Assembly: GCA_024275955.1 (NCBI GenBank)
Contig: JAJRYD010000029.1
Coordinates: forward strand, 1-64,000
Reading direction: 5' to 3'
DNA length: 64,000 nt
DNA from: Nitrospirota bacterium
GTDB lineage: Bacteria > Nitrospinota_A > UBA7883 > JACRGQ01
Both the position numbers and the translations under genes were made by a program. Positions 53,205 through 62,652 of the stretch are shown here, piece after piece. Every line of letters begins with the position of its first letter. Position 1 is the first letter of the stretch. The notes beneath the pieces were generated by a model, which saw nothing but the letters and a program-made list of their open reading frames with translations, did not search any database and was not told the origin of the DNA.

Positions 53205-54080
53205 ATGAGTCTTTTTTCGTCAGCAACAGGTGGTCATCTGAAAGCAGAATTAAAAGATCTTACTGATGAAGACTTTGATCTTTTCCGCCGTCTCATTTAC
53301 GAACAGTCCGGTATTTCACTAAATGATACCAAGAAGGAACTGCTACGCACAAGGCTCCGCTCCAGGCTGATAAGGGAGGGGTATAGGTCGTACAGGGAGT
53401 ACTACAGCTTTATAAAAAAAGACCAGACAGGCAATGCGATAGTGCCTCTGCTTGATGACATTTCGACGAACCTCACTTCGTTTTTTCGGGAAATAAACCA
53501 TTTCAGTTTTCTTGATACCGTTATCCCCAAGATGATAGCCGAAAAGGAAAAGAAGCGCGACAGCACTTTTCGTATATGGAGTGCCGGCTGTTCGTCGGGG
53601 GAGGAGGTCTACTCACTTCTTTTTACGATGCAGGCTCATTTAAAGAACAAAAAACCGGAGTGGAACCTTAAGATGCTCGCTACCGATATTTCGACAGATA
53701 TACTCCAAAAAGCTAGCAACGGACTCTACGATGTAAAACGAGTGGACGCAGTGCCGCCGTATATGGTTAAGAAATATTTTGTAAAAGAGCTTGGCCCTAA
53801 AGGCAGAGAGATGATGCGTATCAAGCCGGAATATAGGCAGATTGTTACTTTCCGAAGATTTAACCTAATGACAGAAAACTTTCCATTTAAGCATCAGTTC
53901 GACTATATTTTCTGCCGCAATGTTATGATCTACTTCGATAAGCCGACACAGGAGGTTCTGGTGTCCAAATATCACAAACTTTTAAAGCCCAACGGATACC
54001 TTTTTATCGGGCATTCTGAGAGCCTGACAGGGCTTAATCATAGTTTTAGGTACGCCCAGCCTACGATTTACCAAAAATAG
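53205..54080 (+). CDS. cheR: CheR-type protein-glutamate methyltransferase, second copy
   Basis: 291 residues. CheR N-terminal helices (FDLFRRLIYEQSGISLNDTK, then LLDDISTNLTSFFRE) and the methyltransferase domain (RIWSAGCSSGEEVYSLLF, MLATDISTDIL, YIFCRNVMIYFDKP, LFIGHSESLTG). GCSSGEEPYS-like motif and the final GHSES are closer to canonical CheR than the first copy at 8.4 kb. It lies 128 bp after cheW inside the chemosensory cluster. The two CheRs are only moderately alike, so they may serve different receptors. Confidence 0.95.
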   Translation: MSLFSSATGGHLKAELKDLTDEDFDLFRRLIYEQSGISLNDTKKELLRTRLRSRLIREGYRSYREYYSFIKKDQTGNAIVPLLDDISTNLTSFFREINHFSFLDTVIPKMIAEKEKKRDSTFRIWSAGCSSGEEVYSLLFTMQAHLKNKKPEWNLKMLATDISTDILQKASNGLYDVKRVDAVPPYMVKKYFVKELGPKGREMMRIKPEYRQIVTFRRFNLMTENFPFKHQFDYIFCRNVMIYFDKPTQEVLVSKYHKLLKPNGYLFIGHSESLTGLNHSFRYAQPTIYQK

Positions 54081-54217
54081 AAGCATGGGATACAAGTTGC
54101 GCGAAATACGGAATTTTCATCTGGAAGCTATCGCTTCTCTATTTTTAAAGTGTAAAGATTTTTTCCAATATTATATAAATAATCATAGTTCAATAGTGGT
54201 TATGATTGCTAGAATGA

Positions 54218-54246
54218 CTGACCGATAGGTTTACTTAAGATATAAT
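54218..54246 (+). promoter_or_regulatory. Predicted sigma-70 promoter for the second cheA
   Basis: CTGACC (54218-54223), 17-bp spacer and a perfect TATAAT (54241-54246), in the 281-bp gap before the second cheA. This suggests the cluster has at least two transcription units. Confidence 0.5.
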
Positions 54247-54361
54247 TTTAGAAGTATGGGTGCCTTTGACAGTTAGCTGGAAAGGACGGATTGTAGCTAA
54301 GTATAAATGTTTAAAAACTCTTTGTTAAATTTGTTGCAAAGTATCGCTGGGGAGTCTTGGT

Positions 54362-56407
54362 ATGACTGATATGGATCCTGAAATATTTCGGGAATATATG
54401 TCGGAAGTGTTCGAGTCGCTTGAAGGGCTTGACGAAAAGTTTGTCGCCCTCGAAACGAATCCAGATGACCTGAATATAGTAGATTCCATTTTTAGACCTG
54501 TTCACAGCATTAAAGGCAGTTCCGCCTTTTTTAAGCTCGATCATATTACCGGCTTTTCTCATAAACTGGAGAACCTCCTTGATGATATCAGGAAGGAAAA
54601 ACGGTCTATCAACCCAACGATTATAGATGCCCTTCTCAAGGGTACCGATTTTCTTATGGAGATGTTCAAAAGGCTTGCCTCTGGCGACATGAAGGTTGAG
54701 CTTCTTCCAGATGAAAAGGACTTTATAGAGAATCTGGATGATAACCTTTCTAAAGGCGATGATAAAGCGCCAAAGACCTTTAACAGCCACCTCGACAATA
54801 TAGACGACGCTGTCAACAGTCTTCGTGAAAGCGGTAGAGATGCCGAACTTTTAGACAAAATCTCCAAAAGCCTGTCGGTTGTCCGAAGGCTGGCGAGCGA
54901 TAAGGGGCAGGTAATAATGATAGGAGAGATTGACAGCATGCTTGGAGATGGGGCTATGCCTCAAATTGGAGTATTGGGCGACCTTCTTGTTGAACCGGAT
55001 GAGCTTCCCAAGGTAGAAAAGCTTGGCGACATTCTTGTAGGCAGTGGAGAGGTAGACAAAGAGGCTCTGGAAATGGCTCTTGCCAATAAAGAACCGGATC
55101 AAATGGTTGGTGACGCTCTGGTAGAGCAAGGCGTAGCGACGGAGGAACAGGTAGGCAAAGCTATTGACAAGCAGAAGAAGGAGAAGGAGGAGCAGAGGAT
55201 CGCCAAACTGAGCATGACGATGCAAAAGACGATGCGCATAGACGAAGAGAAAGTCGATGAGTTTATGGAGCAGATTGGCGAGCTGGTAATCATTTCGGAA
55301 GTGTTCAACTATCTTGATAAAAGACTTAGCTCTATGGATGGAGCCGAGGTTATTTCTAAAGAATTTAAGAACGCGAACATGAATTTTTCGGAATTGACGC
55401 TAAGGCTACAGCATGGGCTGTCGGAAGTGCGGAAGGTAGCTATCAAAGGGATATTCCAGAAAATTCCACGAATAGTGCGCGATATCGCCACCGCAATCGG
55501 GAAAGATGTAGAAGTTATTACCGAGGGAGACGGTATTATGCTCGATAAAAGCCTTGCCGAGAAACTTGAAAGCCCTGTTATCCATATGGTCCGTAACTCT
55601 GTGGATCATGGCGTAGAAACACCGGATATACGAAAGGCGGCCGGCAAACCGGAAAGAGGCACGGTTCGGATTAAGGGCGAAATAATAGGTGAGACACTGC
55701 ATATAACCCTTCACGACGACGGGGCTGGGCTTAATCGGGAAAAGCTTATCGCAAAGGCTATAGAAAAAGGGGTTCTAAATCAGGCTCAGGGTAGCGCGAT
55801 GTCGGACGAAGAGGTGTTTAACCTTATTTTCCATCCCGGCTTTTCCACTGCGGCAAAGGTAACGGATATCTCCGGTCGTGGTGTTGGGATGGATGTGGTT
55901 AGACGGGCTATCGACGATACCAAAGGGAAAATATCTATCCAATCCAAGCTGGGTGAGGGGTCGACCTTTACCATATCGGTTCCGATTTCCACTACGCTGG
56001 TGACTATAAACGGCCTGATTGTCGCCATAGGAGAGAGTAAGTTTATATTCCCTGTCGAGGATGTAAAGGAATCGCTAAGGCCGACCGGCGAAGAGGTCTT
56101 CTCGATTAAAGACAGTATAGAGATGGTCAATATAAGAGGAGATATATATCCCCTTATCAGGCTTCACCAAAAGTTTTCAATCGAAACCGATGTCACCAAA
56201 CCACAGGATGGCGTTTGCCTGATAATTGAAAAAAATGGAAACCGATGCTGTGTCTTGACCGACGCTATAGTGGAGCAACAGAATGTGGTGTTGAAGGATC
56301 TTGGAGTTATTTTTCAGCGGGTAAAGTCTATTATGGGCGGAGCTATTCTGGGCGACGGTTCCATAGGACTTGTTATGAATGTAGAAGGGTTAATGGGGGA
56401 GGGGTAG
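54362..56407 (+). CDS. cheA: CheA-type histidine kinase (second, intact)
   Basis: 681 residues. N-terminal Hpt domain (1-~110) with phospho-acceptor His48 (FRPVHSIKGSSAFF). A second helical stretch follows (~130-195), then a double MshEN-like repeat (~225-280: KLGDILVGSGEVDKEALEMAL / MVGDALVEQGVATEEQVGKAI). Dimerisation helices (~295-375) and an ATPase domain with all boxes: VIHMVRNSVDHGVE (N), HDDGAGLN (G1), FHPGFSTA (F), DISGRGVGMDVVR (G2). A CheW-like domain ends the protein. The CheY/CheB-binding P2 domain is absent or replaced by the repeat insert. Its stop is directly followed by the Hpt-CheW gene. Confidence 0.95.
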   Translation: MTDMDPEIFREYMSEVFESLEGLDEKFVALETNPDDLNIVDSIFRPVHSIKGSSAFFKLDHITGFSHKLENLLDDIRKEKRSINPTIIDALLKGTDFLMEMFKRLASGDMKVELLPDEKDFIENLDDNLSKGDDKAPKTFNSHLDNIDDAVNSLRESGRDAELLDKISKSLSVVRRLASDKGQVIMIGEIDSMLGDGAMPQIGVLGDLLVEPDELPKVEKLGDILVGSGEVDKEALEMALANKEPDQMVGDALVEQGVATEEQVGKAIDKQKKEKEEQRIAKLSMTMQKTMRIDEEKVDEFMEQIGELVIISEVFNYLDKRLSSMDGAEVISKEFKNANMNFSELTLRLQHGLSEVRKVAIKGIFQKIPRIVRDIATAIGKDVEVITEGDGIMLDKSLAEKLESPVIHMVRNSVDHGVETPDIRKAAGKPERGTVRIKGEIIGETLHITLHDDGAGLNREKLIAKAIEKGVLNQAQGSAMSDEEVFNLIFHPGFSTAAKVTDISGRGVGMDVVRRAIDDTKGKISIQSKLGEGSTFTISVPISTTLVTINGLIVAIGESKFIFPVEDVKESLRPTGEEVFSIKDSIEMVNIRGDIYPLIRLHQKFSIETDVTKPQDGVCLIIEKNGNRCCVLTDAIVEQQNVVLKDLGVIFQRVKSIMGGAILGDGSIGLVMNVEGLMGEG

Positions 56408-57370
56408 ATGGCATCTTCCGCGGCGATGGACGCTTTTTTTGAGGAAAGCGATTCTCATATAGAGATAGCAGAAGCGGCACTGCTTGAACTAGAGAAAAAT
56501 AAAGCCGACGCAGATACGATTAATGAGCTGTTTAGGGCGATTCATAGCATCAAAGGGAATGCCGGTCTTGTAGGGCTTACCGAAATACATGCGGCGGCTA
56601 CGGAAATGGAGACTATCCTCGACAGAATAAGAAGCGGCAAGGAAACTGTGTCGGATGAAGATAGGGATAGGCTTTTCGATGATATCGACTTGATTAAAAG
56701 CATGGTGAATAGCGCGAAAAATGATTTGGGGGTAGAAACTGAATCTGCGGTAACAGCGGGAGAGACCTCTACCCCTGATGCCGCAAAACCTGCTGATGAA
56801 ACAGTAGCGCGTGCTGGTTCAGCTCCTACTTCCGCCCCTGTGGGAAAGCCTGACAAGGCGGTCAAAGTAACAGCTAAGAGCAAAGCTCTAGCTAGTGAAG
56901 GCGGAGGAACTGACGATATCCAAAAAAAGACGGTATCGTACCTCACCTTCTTTCTCGGCAAGGAGCAATATGGATTTATTATTGGTGATGTGCGTGAGAT
57001 TATTATAAAGAAAGATATAACTATAGTGCCGAACTCCAAGGAGTTTGTCGCCGGGGTAATGAACCTGCGGGGGGTGGTTATTCCTGTCGTAGACGCAAGG
57101 AAGAGGCTCGGGTTTTCCGAGCGTGGCGACCGGCCAAAAGAGGAGAATATAGTTGTCGTGGAGAATGACGGGTTGTCTACCGGAGTTCTTGTTGATATGG
57201 TAGATGATATACTAAAGCTTGAGCCGGATATGATTGTTTCCGCGGATAAGGCTCTGGGCGGTCTTAGAGACAGCAGTAAATTTATAGGTGGTCTTGGTAA
57301 AGCTGGGAAAAGTACAATTATGCTTATAGAGACATCTTCTTTTTGTGACTCCAACGAAGAGTTTTTTTAA
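56408..57370 (+). CDS. Hpt-CheW fusion protein
   Basis: 320 residues, ATG right after the cheA stop, ribosome binding site GGGGGAGGGG. Residues 1-~110 are a histidine phosphotransfer domain with His46 (FRAIHSIKGNAGLVG). Residues ~115-170 are an Ala/Thr/Pro-rich linker. Residues ~178-320 are a CheW domain (YLTFFLGKEQYGFIIGDVREII, GVMNLRGVVIPVVDARKRLG, LVDMVDDILKLEPDMIV, GGLGKAGKSTIMLIE). It lacks dimerisation and ATPase domains, so it cannot phosphorylate itself. It may accept phosphate from CheA while joined to the receptor array, acting as a phosphate sink or relay. Confidence 0.92.
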   Translation: MASSAAMDAFFEESDSHIEIAEAALLELEKNKADADTINELFRAIHSIKGNAGLVGLTEIHAAATEMETILDRIRSGKETVSDEDRDRLFDDIDLIKSMVNSAKNDLGVETESAVTAGETSTPDAAKPADETVARAGSAPTSAPVGKPDKAVKVTAKSKALASEGGGTDDIQKKTVSYLTFFLGKEQYGFIIGDVREIIIKKDITIVPNSKEFVAGVMNLRGVVIPVVDARKRLGFSERGDRPKEENIVVVENDGLSTGVLVDMVDDILKLEPDMIVSADKALGGLRDSSKFIGGLGKAGKSTIMLIETSSFCDSNEEFF

Positions 57371-57375
57371 CTTAA

Positions 57376-58419
57376 ATGTCAAAAATCAAAGTTCTTATAG
57401 TCGATGATTCTGCCGTAGTGCGGAATATACTTGCCGAGGCGCTTTCCAAAGATTCTGAGATAGAGGTGGTTGGCACCGCTACTGACCCGTATGCCGCCCG
57501 CGACAAAATTGTAAAACTTAATCCCGATGTTTTGACACTCGATGTCGAAATGCCGCGCATGGACGGCATTACATTTTTAAAAAAACTTATGCATTCCAAG
57601 CCTATGCCGGTGGTTATGGTAAGCTCCCTTACGCAGTCGGGTGCCGACACCACAATGGCGGCGATGGAAGCAGGTGCCGTGGAGATTGTCGCCAAACCGG
57701 CGATAGATCTTCATAGAGGGCTCAACGACATGGTTGTTGAGATTGTCGATAAGGTTAAGGCCGCCTCCAAGGTGAAAATGGATGTGTATACGCAAAGGTT
57801 ATCTGCCGTAAAAAAAGCGGCGCCGAAGGTGCTTAGCTCCGCAATGATAAAAACTACCGACAAGATTATTTCTATTGGAGCTTCTACCGGCGGAACAGAA
57901 GCTTTAAGAGAGGTTTTGATGCAGATGCCTTCCAACTCTCCTGGAATCTGCATAGTACAGCATATGCCAGCGGGCTTTACCAAAGCTTTTTCAGATAGGC
58001 TAAACGGGTTGTGCCAGCTTGTAATAAAGGAAGCAGAGAATAACGACACCGTTATACCGGGGAGGGTTCTTATCGCTCCCGGGCATAGCCATATGCTCCT
58101 TAAAAGAAGCGGTGCCAGATATTATGTGGAAGTGAAAGACGGCCCATTAGTGATGAGACACAAACCGTCCGTGGAGGTACTTTTCAATTCCACCGCGAAA
58201 TATGCCGGCGCCAACTCTATAGGTGTGATACTTACAGGTATGGGGGGGGATGGTTCATCCGGCATGCTGGAGATGAAAAAGTCTGGAGCGCATACGATAG
58301 CGCAGGACGAAAAGTCGTGCGTTGTGTTTGGGATGCCAAAGGAAGCTATCAAACTCGGTGGAGTAAACGACATCATTTCGCTGGATAAAATTCCATCAGC
58401 AATACTTAAATCTCTCTAG
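57376..58419 (+). CDS. cheB: Protein-glutamate methylesterase CheB
   Basis: 347 residues. Receiver domain with Asp10-Asp11 and phospho-acceptor Asp56 (VLTLDVEMPRMDG). Linker, then the methylesterase domain with the Ser-His-Asp triad regions ISIGASTGGTEALREVL, IVQHMPAGFTKAFSDRL and ILTGMGGDGSSGMLEMKKSGA. It removes methyl groups from chemoreceptors, opposing CheR. It lies 5 bp after the Hpt-CheW gene. Confidence 0.97.
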   Translation: MSKIKVLIVDDSAVVRNILAEALSKDSEIEVVGTATDPYAARDKIVKLNPDVLTLDVEMPRMDGITFLKKLMHSKPMPVVMVSSLTQSGADTTMAAMEAGAVEIVAKPAIDLHRGLNDMVVEIVDKVKAASKVKMDVYTQRLSAVKKAAPKVLSSAMIKTTDKIISIGASTGGTEALREVLMQMPSNSPGICIVQHMPAGFTKAFSDRLNGLCQLVIKEAENNDTVIPGRVLIAPGHSHMLLKRSGARYYVEVKDGPLVMRHKPSVEVLFNSTAKYAGANSIGVILTGMGGDGSSGMLEMKKSGAHTIAQDEKSCVVFGMPKEAIKLGGVNDIISLDKIPSAILKSL

Positions 58420-58461
58420 CGGCAGAACTTCTTCTCAAACGCCTGTTTTTAGGCTTATAGA

Positions 58462-58490
58462 TTTATCTGGTTTTAAAATTGGGATATAAT
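58462..58490 (+). promoter_or_regulatory. Possible promoter for the long response regulator
   Basis: A perfect TATAAT at 58485-58490 with a poor -35 (TTTATC, 17 bp away), 51 bp before the TTG start of the next gene. Confidence 0.3.
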
Positions 58491-58540
58491 CCGGTGATGG
58501 TAAACCATCTATTGATAAGGGACAACAAAAAGGGGGCGAT

Positions 58541-59896
58541 TTGGGAATAAAACTTCTTTTTGCCGATGACTCTGAAACGATGCGGAAAGTTATAAAGCTT
58601 ACCCTAGAAAACGAAGGGATAGACCTTAGTGTCGTTAGCGATGGGCAGGAAGCGATTAAGGCGGTTTATGAGGCAAAGCCCGATATTGTTGTCGCGGATA
58701 TATCTATGCCGGAAATAAACGGATTTGAGCTTTGCGCGCGGATAAAAGGTTCTCCTGAGACAAAAGATATTTCGGTTGTTCTTATTTCTGGAGAGCTTGA
58801 GAATTATGATGACGTGAGGGGTGGCTCAGTTGGAGCCGATGGACACCTGACTAAGCCGTTTAAATCTAAAGAGTTTGTTGCCGCTATTAAGAGCTTTGTG
58901 GAAAAAAAGGGGACGGCAGAGGCTTTGCCCGCCGAACAGGTGGACGAAAGCAAAGCTACCACAGCTCCTTTTGATTCCAGAAAAATTCTCACACTTACAG
59001 CTTCGCAGGGCGTTTCGCCTATGGCTGGTCAAATTATGCAGACCGACGATGAACTAGAGATTATCGAAGACGACATAGGCTTGGACGATGACCTTTACGA
59101 GGAGCTGGACGATGACGAGATGCTTATCACTCCCAACGATGTTAAAGACGAACCGCCGGGGGGTTTCTCTAGTTCTGTCTTGAGTTCCGGCAGTATGGAG
59201 AACGAGCCTCTTGATAATGACGAAATAGTTAAGGACGGTTCGTCTGCTTTGGAGGATATGCTGGTCGATGAAATTTCTGCCGAGACGGGCTTTGCCCCTT
59301 CGAACGCTCACTCTTTGGCATATAGCTTTGAGAGTGAAATAAAAGAGACGCTTCTTGATGATGACGAAATTGATTCTATCGTGAAGGAGCCTTTAGGATC
59401 CAATCCGCTTCTTGGCAGGTCGAGTATTGAATCTTCCGGGAGTGCGGATGAGTACGATGTAGAGTCTCTCTGGGACTCGTTAAAGGACAAACATAATGCC
59501 GAGGAAGTTACAAAAGCTGTCGATGAGGCGGCGCACCGCAAGATAAGTACCGCACTTGACATCAGCGGTTCTGTGCCTGTTTCGGAGGCAGACGCGGAGC
59601 CGGACTCTTTACGGGAATCTGTAGAGGAGAGCGTGAAAGAGTTTATCGAAAAGCAGGGGAAAGAAGTTTTAGAGGAGATTATCGCGAAGTCTGTAGAGGA
59701 TAACGTAAAGCTTGTTATCGAGAGAGAGCTTGAAAGGTCGATTCGCGAAGAGGTAGCAAAGCTTGTAGGAGATAGTTTTGAGGCGGCTATGCCGGAGCTT
59801 ATCGAATCTGTAAAAGGTATGATATCCGGGCTTGCACCTGGGATGGCGGCTGAAATCGCAAAAAAAACGGCAGGGCGAATAAAAAAAGAGGATTAA
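58541..59896 (+). CDS. Receiver-domain protein with long acidic linker and helical C-terminus
   Basis: 451 residues, TTG start after AAAAAGGGGG. Residues 1-~122 are a receiver domain with Asp9-Asp10, phospho-acceptor Asp53 (IVVADISMPEINGFEL), a Ser at the switch position (VVLISGELEN) and Lys in LTKPFKSKEF. Residues ~130-340 are acidic and low-complexity (IIEDDIGLDDDLYEELDDDE). Residues ~355-451 are amphipathic helices (ESVEESVKEFIEKQGKEVLEEIIAKSVEDNVK, split: SVKEFIEKQGKEVLEEIIAK), with no output domain I recognise. Similar receiver-plus-helix layouts occur in gliding and pilus-linked chemosensory pathways. It is the likely output of the two CheA kinases. Confidence 0.85.
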   Translation: MGIKLLFADDSETMRKVIKLTLENEGIDLSVVSDGQEAIKAVYEAKPDIVVADISMPEINGFELCARIKGSPETKDISVVLISGELENYDDVRGGSVGADGHLTKPFKSKEFVAAIKSFVEKKGTAEALPAEQVDESKATTAPFDSRKILTLTASQGVSPMAGQIMQTDDELEIIEDDIGLDDDLYEELDDDEMLITPNDVKDEPPGGFSSSVLSSGSMENEPLDNDEIVKDGSSALEDMLVDEISAETGFAPSNAHSLAYSFESEIKETLLDDDEIDSIVKEPLGSNPLLGRSSIESSGSADEYDVESLWDSLKDKHNAEEVTKAVDEAAHRKISTALDISGSVPVSEADAEPDSLRESVEESVKEFIEKQGKEVLEEIIAKSVEDNVKLVIERELERSIREEVAKLVGDSFEAAMPELIESVKGMISGLAPGMAAEIAKKTAGRIKKED

Positions 59897-59963
59897 GAGC
59901 TCTTCGACTGTTGTAGAATCGTGGTTTCTTATTTATCCAACATTTTAATTATTCAGGAAAGTT

Positions 59964-62597
59964 TTGAGTAAGCACGAGTTAAGCAAAAGATACGACCCAA
60001 AAGAGGTAGGCAGACGCTGGTATAAGTACTGGCTTGAAAAAGGATACTTCAAAGCGGATGATAACTCAGAGCGTCCTCCGTTTACCATAGTAATCCCCCC
60101 GCCTAACGTAACAGGCTCTTTGCATCTTGGTCACGCGCTCGATAACACATTGCAGGATATTCTCATCCGCTATAAAAGGATGAGCGGCTTTAATACCCTC
60201 TGGATGCCGGGGACAGACCATGCAGGTATAGCTACCCAGAACGTCGTTGAAAAACAGCTCGCCTTAGAAGGTACCGACCGCCACGCGCTGGGACGGGAAA
60301 AATTCGTGGAGCGTGTGTGGGAATGGAAGGAGCAGTACGGCGGAAAAATTATTGAACAGCTAAAAGAGCTTGGCGCGTCGTGCGACTGGGATAGGCAAAG
60401 GTTTACTCTGGATGAACAGCTTTCCAAAGCTGTTCGTGAGGTGTTCGTCAAGCTTTACGAAGAAGGGCTTATATACAGGGCTAAGTATATAACCAATTGG
60501 TGTCCGCGGTGTCATACAGCTCTTTCCGATCTTGAAGTTGAGTATCAAGACAGACACGGGCATCTATATGAGATTGAATACCATCTGTCAGATGGAAGCG
60601 GCTCGCTTATAGTCGCCACTACAAGGCCAGAGACTATGCTTGGCGACAGTGCCGTTGCGGTAAACCCCGAAGACGAAAGATATAAACCGTTCGTAGGCAA
60701 AAAAGTAAAACTGCCGCTTACCGATAGAGAAATTCCTGTAATAGAAGATTCTTATGTAGCGGTCGATTTTGGTACCGGTGCGCTGAAGATAACACCGGCA
60801 CACGACCCTAACGATTTCGAGATAGGCAAACGCCACGGCCTAGAGCAGATTAAGGTAATAGGCGACGATGGGCGGATGGTAAATGTTTCCGATAACTATC
60901 TTGGGCTTAGCCGTGAAGAGTGCCGAAAAAGAATAGTGGAAGAGCTCAAAGAGCAGGGCTTTCTTAAAAGTATGAAAAAACATATTCATGCCGTTGGCGA
61001 CTGTTATAGGTGCAAGACGGTAATAGAGCCTAACCTTAGCATGCAGTGGTTTGTTAAAGCAAAACCGCTTGCGAAGAGAGCGGCGAAAGCGGTTAGGGAC
61101 GGCGAGATGGAGTTTGTCCCGAAAACATGGGAGAACACCTACTTCGAGTGGATGGACAACATCCGCGACTGGTGCATAAGCCGTCAGATTTGGTGGGGGC
61201 ATAGGATACCGGCATGGTACTGCGATGACTGCGGCGAGGTGACGGTATCGCTTGATGAGGTTGTTCAATGTTATAAATGCAAAAGCAGAAAGATAACGCA
61301 GGAAAGCGACGTGCTTGATACATGGTTCTCTTCCGGTCTCTGGCCTTTTTCGACCCTCGGCTGGCCGGAAAAAACCAAAGCACTAGAGACCTTCTATCCG
61401 ACATCGGTGCTGGTAACAGGGTTCGATATCATCTTCTTCTGGGTGGCGAGGATGATGATGATGGGCCTGAAGTTTATGGATAAGGCTCCTTTCTCAAAAG
61501 TTTACATCCACGCGCTTGTGAGAGACGCTAAAGGGAAAAAGATGAGCAAGTCTAAGGGAAACGTAATAGACCCGCTCGAGCTTATGTACAAATACGGTGC
61601 CGACTCTCTGCGGTTTACCATGTGCGCGCTTGAGTCGCAGGGGCGTGACATACGGATGTCGGAAAAGAGAATAGAAGGGTACCGCAACTTTGTAAACAAG
61701 CTTTGGAACGCGTCTCGCTTTGTGCTTATGAACCTCGGTGAGAACGAGAAGGTAAAAGATATTTCGGAAATAAAGCTGGATGTAACCGATAGGTGGATAC
61801 TCAGTCGACTGCAAAAGACCGCCTTTCAGGCTAACAATGCTTTGGATAAATTTAGATTTAACGATCTTGCCAACATACTCTACTCGTTTACATGGAACGA
61901 GTTTTGCGATTGGTATATAGAATTTCAAAAGACACGGCTTCAGTCCAGCGAAAAGGAAGATTCGCTTGCTGTATTGGTTTACGTTCTCGACAAGCTATTG
62001 AAGCTGTTACACCCGATAATGCCTTTTGTAACGGAAGAGATTTACCAAAAGCTTCCCGGCCACGGCGAGTCGATAATGGTTGAGGAGTACCCAACGCGTG
62101 ACGAAAAATTTCTGGATGAAACGGCCGAAGCCGAGATGAAACTGGTGATGGAGGTTTTGACTTCGGCGAGGACTATAAGGTCGGAATTAAAAATTCCGCC
62201 TGATAACAAACTGGTAGCAAAGCTTAAATGTGAGACAGAGGAAATAGCAGGCAAGGTAAGCGCGCATGCCGATTCGATACGCTTTCTAGCAAAACTTTCT
62301 TCGCTCGATATCTCTGTCGAAATGGAGCGTCCGCCGACATCGGCGACAGCGGTAATGGACGATCTTGAGGTCTATATCCCGCTTGGTGGAATAATAGATA
62401 TAGACGAAGAGAAGGCGAGGCTTGAAAAGGAGATTGCCAAAGCGGAAAAAGATATAAAGTTTTTTGAAAAGAAATTCTCAAATGAGAATTTTGTGAAAAA
62501 CGCTCCAAAAGAGGTTCTCGAAAAGGATATGTCCCGCAACGAAGAGCTTAAACGCCTTTTAGTAGGGCTTCGCGACTCGGTATCATGGCTTTCATAA
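59964..62597 (+). CDS. valS: Valyl-tRNA synthetase
   Basis: 877 residues, full length for bacterial ValRS. TTG start after CAGGAAAG. Class I motifs: HIGH as PPPNVTGSLHLGHALDN and KMSKS as DAKGKKMSKSKGNVIDP. The editing domain sits between (TTRPETMLGDSAVAVNPED, PAHDPNDFEIG). There are zinc-like Cys clusters (WCPRCHTALSD, YCDDCGEV..CYKCKS). The anticodon-binding domain is followed by the C-terminal coiled-coil arm (ARLEKEIAKAEKDIKFFEKK). Confidence 0.97.
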   Translation: MSKHELSKRYDPKEVGRRWYKYWLEKGYFKADDNSERPPFTIVIPPPNVTGSLHLGHALDNTLQDILIRYKRMSGFNTLWMPGTDHAGIATQNVVEKQLALEGTDRHALGREKFVERVWEWKEQYGGKIIEQLKELGASCDWDRQRFTLDEQLSKAVREVFVKLYEEGLIYRAKYITNWCPRCHTALSDLEVEYQDRHGHLYEIEYHLSDGSGSLIVATTRPETMLGDSAVAVNPEDERYKPFVGKKVKLPLTDREIPVIEDSYVAVDFGTGALKITPAHDPNDFEIGKRHGLEQIKVIGDDGRMVNVSDNYLGLSREECRKRIVEELKEQGFLKSMKKHIHAVGDCYRCKTVIEPNLSMQWFVKAKPLAKRAAKAVRDGEMEFVPKTWENTYFEWMDNIRDWCISRQIWWGHRIPAWYCDDCGEVTVSLDEVVQCYKCKSRKITQESDVLDTWFSSGLWPFSTLGWPEKTKALETFYPTSVLVTGFDIIFFWVARMMMMGLKFMDKAPFSKVYIHALVRDAKGKKMSKSKGNVIDPLELMYKYGADSLRFTMCALESQGRDIRMSEKRIEGYRNFVNKLWNASRFVLMNLGENEKVKDISEIKLDVTDRWILSRLQKTAFQANNALDKFRFNDLANILYSFTWNEFCDWYIEFQKTRLQSSEKEDSLAVLVYVLDKLLKLLHPIMPFVTEEIYQKLPGHGESIMVEEYPTRDEKFLDETAEAEMKLVMEVLTSARTIRSELKIPPDNKLVAKLKCETEEIAGKVSAHADSIRFLAKLSSLDISVEMERPPTSATAVMDDLEVYIPLGGIIDIDEEKARLEKEIAKAEKDIKFFEKKFSNENFVKNAPKEVLEKDMSRNEELKRLLVGLRDSVSWLS

Positions 62598-62652
62598 AAC
62601 CTTCCTAGCCTTTATGTATCTTTAAGAGCTGGTATCTGGCGGTGTCAGCAGG

